From Asterionellopsis glacialis (Eukaryota; Bacillariophyta; Plagiogrammaphyceae; Rhaphoneidales; Asterionellopsidaceae): DNA of 11,497 bases. The DNA lies in contig WKLE02000113.1 in NCBI GenBank assembly GCA_014885115.2, forward strand, positions 1-11,497, given 5' to 3'. A program made the position numbers and the translations under genes. Numbering within the stretch: position 1 is the first letter of the stretch; each line of letters opens with the position of its first letter. Positions 8,398 to 11,497 of this stretch are shown here, in pieces. The notes beneath the pieces were generated by a model that was not told where the DNA came from, ran no database searches, and saw only the letters and a list, made by a program, of their open reading frames with translations.

Positions 8398-9087
8398 TTA
8401 TCTACACTTACTTTTGAATGCACCTTCTTTATCCCTTTCTGTTTTACAGTGTTTGCACTCGCAAGACATGTCCGGCACTTTCACCAGAAACTTATGTCAT
8501 TTTTTGTTCCCATTTTTATTGTATAGATGGGAACATACCTTACCTAACTTTGTTGTTCCCTTGATTGGTGATTTGTTTACTCTGTCTTCAAGCTTTGTTC
8601 TATCACAAAGGATTACCTGGCCTGGAAAGTGTTGTGACAATGATTCAAGGTCACCTTTTGTTTCCACAGCCATATAAAAGTATCTGCCATCCATTCCATA
8701 GCTTCCTTTCCCTTTTGGTCATACATCCTTGTTTTCCTCATACTCTTTCCACTTGCTGTTTTCTTTTATATTGACTCTCATGGCATTGTTACAGACAATG
8801 AATGTTCCAAGTGCATTTGGAGATCTCATTAGATTTAGTTCCTGTTTTGAAGTAAATCTCTTGGGATCTTTTCCATAGGAGTCATGCGCTCCCTTAAAAT
8901 TGTCAACAACTACAAGGCAATTAATTAGGAAGGTATTGGGATGTCTCTCTTTAACTTTTGCTACCTGAAGAAAGTTTTGTCTGCACCTATATTGAGTAGG
9001 TGCATTGTCAGTCCAAACTTTTACCACTTCCAATTTTCTACCAAGTTCTTCCGTAAAATGTTTTTCATAGAATGGAATCACATGCAC
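8398..9087 (-). pseudogene. Transposase-like gene relic, DDE-type suspected
   Basis: One minus-strand frame runs from about 9087 to TAA 8398-8400, about 229 codons, broken only by TGA at 8719-8721 and TGA at 8497-8499. The first part has VWTDNAPTQYRCRQNF (Asp27, codon 9009-9007) and DNFKGAHDSYGKDPKRF (His68, Asp69). I recall this pair, an Asp motif followed by Cys/Gln/Asn and later an HG or HD with GK..KR, from repeated transposase-like proteins in eukaryotes, where it probably supplies an RNase H-fold active site; this is recall, not a search. The middle part is MDGRYFYMAVETKGDLESLS and the end is Cys-rich (SCECKHC). A stop lies just upstream of the first codon and there is no good ATG, so the 5' part is missing or in another frame. 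It sits next to the repeat-flanked retroelement at 9255 but is probably unrelated to it. Confidence 0.6.
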
Positions 9088-9200
9088 TACACCTCACTAT
9101 GTGAGTAGTACTCCTTGCATACTGAATGATAGTGCTAATGTGTGCATACATACACAGATGGGTGAGTTGGACAGACAGTGGTGAAGTGGAGAGATGGATG

Positions 9201-9256
9201 ATGATGACATCGCAGATTGTTGTGGACAGACAGACAATGATGACATGGCAGATTGT
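9201..9256. repeat. Two 20-bp direct repeats with 36-bp period
   Basis: ATGATGACATCGCAGATTGT (9201-9220) recurs as ATGATGACATGGCAGATTGT (9237-9256) with one mismatch. The second copy ends inside the left edge of the 241-bp repeat at 9255. Confidence 0.85.
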
Positions 9257-9495
9257 CATTGCCCTATGCCGCTAATGTTGACGGCGGCACAACACAACAA
9301 TCAGACAATCAACACACAAAAGAAAAGAAGACTTTTATTTGGTGATGAAAATCATGAGCTTAGTTTAATCTGGAGAAGATCCGGCAATTTAGTAAGAAGT
9401 AAAAGATGCAGGAAATATTAGTAAATGGTAATTTTCTGTGAGTCTGTCTGCTTGCCCATGCATCAATCATCCATCCTCAAGAGTGTCCTACAGGG
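9255..9495 (-). repeat. 241-bp direct repeat, left copy; likely 3' LTR of the minus-strand element
   Basis: This block matches 10579-10819 at 232 of 241 positions by my count, without indels. On the minus strand a core of 233 bp (9492-9260) starts TGTAGGACACTC and ends ...AGGGCA, fitting TG..CA LTR ends. Just before it on that strand lies a purine tract, GGGAAGGGAATGAAG, about 9 bases from the repeat, where a gypsy polypurine tract is expected. The integrase stop is also only 8 bases away. Identity extends 5 bases (GTCAT) and 3 bases (GGG) beyond the TG..CA core, which simple LTRs would not explain. A plus-strand frame within it (QKKRRLLFGDENHELS) also exists in the other copy, with three amino-acid changes there, and I do not consider it a gene. 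Confidence 0.8.
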
Positions 9496-9503
9496 TGTGT
9501 ACT

Positions 9504-10583
9504 TCATTCCCTTCCCAAGCTGTCCTGTGTGCATTCATAGTACGGTGTCACATGACAAACATTAACTGTCTCTTCTATAATGCCTCTACTGATGCGCACA
9601 GTAAATACTTGAAGCACTTCATGAGGACCTGTACGAGGACGGTCCATCTTAGGTATAATTCCTGGCTTCTCCAATGTAACTAGGTCACCTACAGTGTACA
9701 CATGGTGTTGCAGGTTACGATTTTCTTGTTGGTTGTTTTTATTAATTAACATTTGTTTCTTGTTCTTAATATGTGCCCAATTTGCTCTAAGTGCAACTGG
9801 CAATAGCATGTCACGTCCAAATACTAGTTGTCCGGGTGTGGCTTCTAATGTAGTGTGGTAAGTACTGCGTATTGCCCAAGCTATGGAGCTGAGTATGTTA
9901 TCCCAGGGTTCATCATCTCCTATAGAAGGTGGATTGGTGGATTCACTTATGTGGAGTGCAAGTAACAAGTTACCAATTACTTGATGGATGGTCTCTATGA
10001 TACCATTTGATTGGGGATTGTACGTGGTTGTTGGCTTTTTACCTAGACCAAAGTTTATCTGTGTCTTTGCAAAGATACCCTTAAATTCTGAGCTGTTGTC
10101 GTATCCTATGTACCTTGGTCATGGATACTGGCATAACCATACAGAGTGGAATGCTTCTATTACGGTGTAAGCAGTTTTGTCTTTAAGTGCCTTGATTTTG
10201 AACCAGCCTGTGGCAGGATCTATCATGGTAAGACATTGTAGTGTTCATGTGCCTGAATCAGATTTGATAGTATATTTTCCGATTAGGTCTATATGAACTC
10301 TCTCCCATTGTAAGCTTTCAGCCTCTTTAGGGGGTAAGTGTCTGTATTTCTTACATTGCTTTTTACAGAGCTGACATTGGTTACATGTTTTGCAGATGTT
10401 CTGTATGTGCTTTCTTAGTCTAGGCCAAGTAAAGTGTTGCCATATGGTTGCTTATGTATGAGTTTCACCTGGATGCGCAAGGTATTCATGATACCAAGCT
10501 ACGATGCATTGTTGAAGTTTCTCTGGTATATATATTTTCCCTTTGGAGTGCATGAGAGGTTCACCTTCAACTTCTCTAGTCAT
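9504..10583 (-). pseudogene. Ty3/gypsy-type integrase (3' end of pol), second family, degenerate
   Basis: A single minus-strand frame ends at TGA 9506-9504 and is interrupted by TAA 10454-10452, TGA 10247-10245 and TGA 10121-10119, with no frameshift. It begins in the connector before the zinc finger (EPLMHSKGKIYIP), then WYHEYLAH and CNQC give the HHCC finger. Core residues are all present: Asp in VHIDLIG (10289-10287), Asp in GYDNSSEF (10100-10098) and Glu in NGIIETIHQ (9995-9993). The last two are separated by 34 residues, not the 35 seen in the copy at 1742. The C-terminal part keeps TGPHEVLQV at the GPY position. Order and motifs match the plus-strand copy, but many residues differ, so it belongs to another lineage. 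Gag, protease, reverse transcriptase and RNase H are missing; the coding sequence is cut directly by the repeat at 10579. Confidence 0.87.
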
Positions 10584-10819
10584 TGCCCTATGCTGCTAGT
10601 GTCAACGGCGGCACAACACAACAATCAGACAATCAACACACAAAAGAAAAGAAGACTTTTATTTGGTGATGAAAATTATGAGCTTAGTTTAATCTGTAGA
10701 AGATCTGGCAATTTAGTAAGAAGTAAAAGATTCAGGAAATATTAGTAAATGGTAATTTTCTGTGAGTCCGTCTGCTTGCCCATGCATCAATCATCCATCC
10801 TCAAGAGTGTCCTACAGGG
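10579..10819 (-). repeat. 241-bp direct repeat, right copy; likely 5' LTR of the minus-strand element
   Basis: This is the second copy of the block at 9255-9495, differing at 9 positions. If it is the 5' LTR of the minus-strand element, a primer-binding site and gag should lie just to its left, but integrase connector sequence is found instead. That means a large internal deletion or a secondary insertion. Its right end abuts the start of the plus-strand LTR at 10819 within a few bases, so the plus-strand element seems to have inserted at its edge. Confidence 0.75.
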
Positions 10820-11262
10820 AGTGCAGTAGGTGAGTCGCAAGACTCGCGCGATATGTCAATCAACCGTAGTACGGACAGATGCAAACGCACAGTGACGCAC
10901 AGCATTCATGTGAATGCTGATGTCATGAGTGAAGTGTATCAAATTCCACTCCGCAGCAGAACCACAATGCGTCACTACAGAATAAGGTGACGTGCCAACT
11001 CAGCACCTTCCGATTGGCTGCCTCAGGGAGTTTGGTTCACATGTTAAAACCAAACTCTGTTGGAAACTGAACTCTAAGTAGATCTGCTGCAGGATCCCAT
11101 ACTGCATTTGAGTTGTGAAGACGAATTGGTGGATTGTCGGGTATTTTTAGTTAAAGTCTAAAATAGCTCATAATTTATTCACTCCAACAAACTCTACTTC
11201 ATTTTCAATATTTTTTCTATCACTTTTCACAATTGTTGTCAGCACAGTGTATAGTATTGACA
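10819..11262 (+). repeat. LTR-like block, 5' LTR of a second plus-strand gypsy element
   Basis: It is homologous to 3060-3521 in the same orientation: GAGTGCAGTAGG at the start, a shared GGGAGTTTGGTT near the middle, and CATAATTTATTCACTCCAAC and AATTGTTGTCAGCA near the end. The right end is placed at GACA (11259-11262). What follows is a leader and then a Gag-like reading frame, so here the block is at the 5' end of an element, unlike the copy at 3060, which follows an integrase. I do not see a TGG-type primer-binding site directly after it. Confidence 0.7.
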
Positions 11263-11324
11263 CTCCACTCGAAAAGCGGTAAGTCTACTATCCAATTTAA
11301 TTCAGATCTTTAACTAATCCCAAC

Positions 11325-11497
11325 ATGAAAGTTGTTACACCTAACCAAGGCAATGGTCAAAGCTACCCGCTCAAAATTCCGAGTATGGAAGAGCAGAAGC
11401 TAGCTAAGGTAGAGTACATGAAAGTTAGCCTTTTATCAAATCCTGGAGATCAAAACTCCAAAGAAAAGTATACTATGGAGTTTCCGTACTTTAATCA
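11325..11497 (+). CDS. Start of a Gag-like polyprotein, runs off the window
   Basis: The frame opens at ATG 11325 in the context CCCAACATGAAA and remains open for 57 codons to the window edge. The translation starts MKVVTPNQGNGQSYPLKIPS and continues with a charged helix (EEQKLAKVEYMK) and SNPGDQNSKEKYTMEFPYF. The pattern of a short leader, then a Leu/Asn-Pro-Gly segment and a Tyr/Phe-rich strand resembles the beginning of Gag proteins in diatom gypsy elements as I recall them. Gag forms the particle in which element RNA is reverse transcribed. Placement 62 bases after an LTR supports the assignment more than the sequence itself. No stop is seen, so the element could be intact beyond the window. 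It is of the same LTR family as the relic at 1742-3521. Confidence 0.6.
   Translation, partial: MKVVTPNQGNGQSYPLKIPSMEEQKLAKVEYMKVSLLSNPGDQNSKEKYTMEFPYFN

Noticed and set aside
8338..8677. Plus-strand hydrophobic frames as small membrane proteins
   Set aside because: They are antisense to the transposase-like relic, whose frame is longer and has recognisable motifs.
8497..8721. Two in-frame TGA codons in the transposase-like frame as selenocysteine or a variant code
   Set aside because: The kinase gene ends on TGA, the integrase relics carry TAG and TAA as well as TGA, and the contexts are not Cys-like. Ordinary decay explains them.
9093..9105. CTCAC-TAT-GTGAG palindrome as a terminator or operator
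   Set aside because: It is a 5-bp stem without a T-run or neighbouring gene start and is likely to occur by chance.
9194..9421. Plus-strand frame with QKKRRLLFGDE and its second copy at 10434-10745 as a duplicated basic protein
   Set aside because: Both lie in the 241-bp repeat, and the upstream parts of the two frames are unrelated. All three differences in the shared tail change the amino acid, which gives no sign of selection on a protein.
1..11497. CRISPR array, toxin-antitoxin pair, phage or bacterial operon
   Set aside because: There are no regularly spaced repeats beyond the two-copy 36-bp case, no ribosome-binding sites and no compact operon. The intron and retroelements indicate a eukaryote.

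Overview
The window looks like a stretch of nuclear DNA from a eukaryotic microalga, most likely a diatom or a related stramenopile. This rests on three things: a protein kinase-like gene with one short GT..AG intron and the HLD/DFN form of the catalytic motifs that I associate with diatom kinase families; Ty3/gypsy retrotransposon debris on both strands; and remnants of multi-copy hypothetical genes of a kind I recall from diatom genomes. I ran no database search, so the organism call is inference.

Layout from left to right. (1) 1-1303: broken plus-strand pieces of what appears to be one repeated-family gene (127-693, 780-905 and 884-1303), with a 13-G run inside the last piece. (2) 1304-1741: AT-rich DNA without a gene, ending in an inverted repeat. 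(3) 1742-3025: a plus-strand Ty3/gypsy integrase pseudogene with a zinc finger, a core that has lost one catalytic Asp, and a GPY module. It is followed by an LTR-like block at 3060-3521. (4) 3522-4309: mostly unassigned DNA. (5) 4310-7356 on the minus strand: the one apparently intact gene, a 976-residue Ser-rich protein with a hydrophobic segment in the middle and a C-terminal kinase domain encoded by two exons. (6) 7357-8397: the gene-free upstream region of the kinase. (7) 8398-9087 on the minus strand: a transposase-like pseudogene with two in-frame TGA codons. (8) 9201-10819: a short tandem repeat, then a second integrase pseudogene on the minus strand, framed by two 241-bp direct repeats about 96% identical. 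(9) 10819-11497: a second copy of the plus-strand LTR followed by the start of a Gag-like reading frame that runs off the window.

The kinase is a single-copy-looking gene held between mobile-element remains. To its left lies the 3' end of one plus-strand gypsy element (integrase then LTR). To its right, beyond a transposase relic and a minus-strand element, lies the 5' end of another element of the same LTR family (LTR then gag). I see no operon, CRISPR array, tRNA, rRNA or defence-type gene set. The most interesting points are the predicted topology of the kinase, which would put its catalytic domain in the lumen or outside the cell, the CRE-like palindrome in one LTR, and the nested arrangement at 9201-11262.
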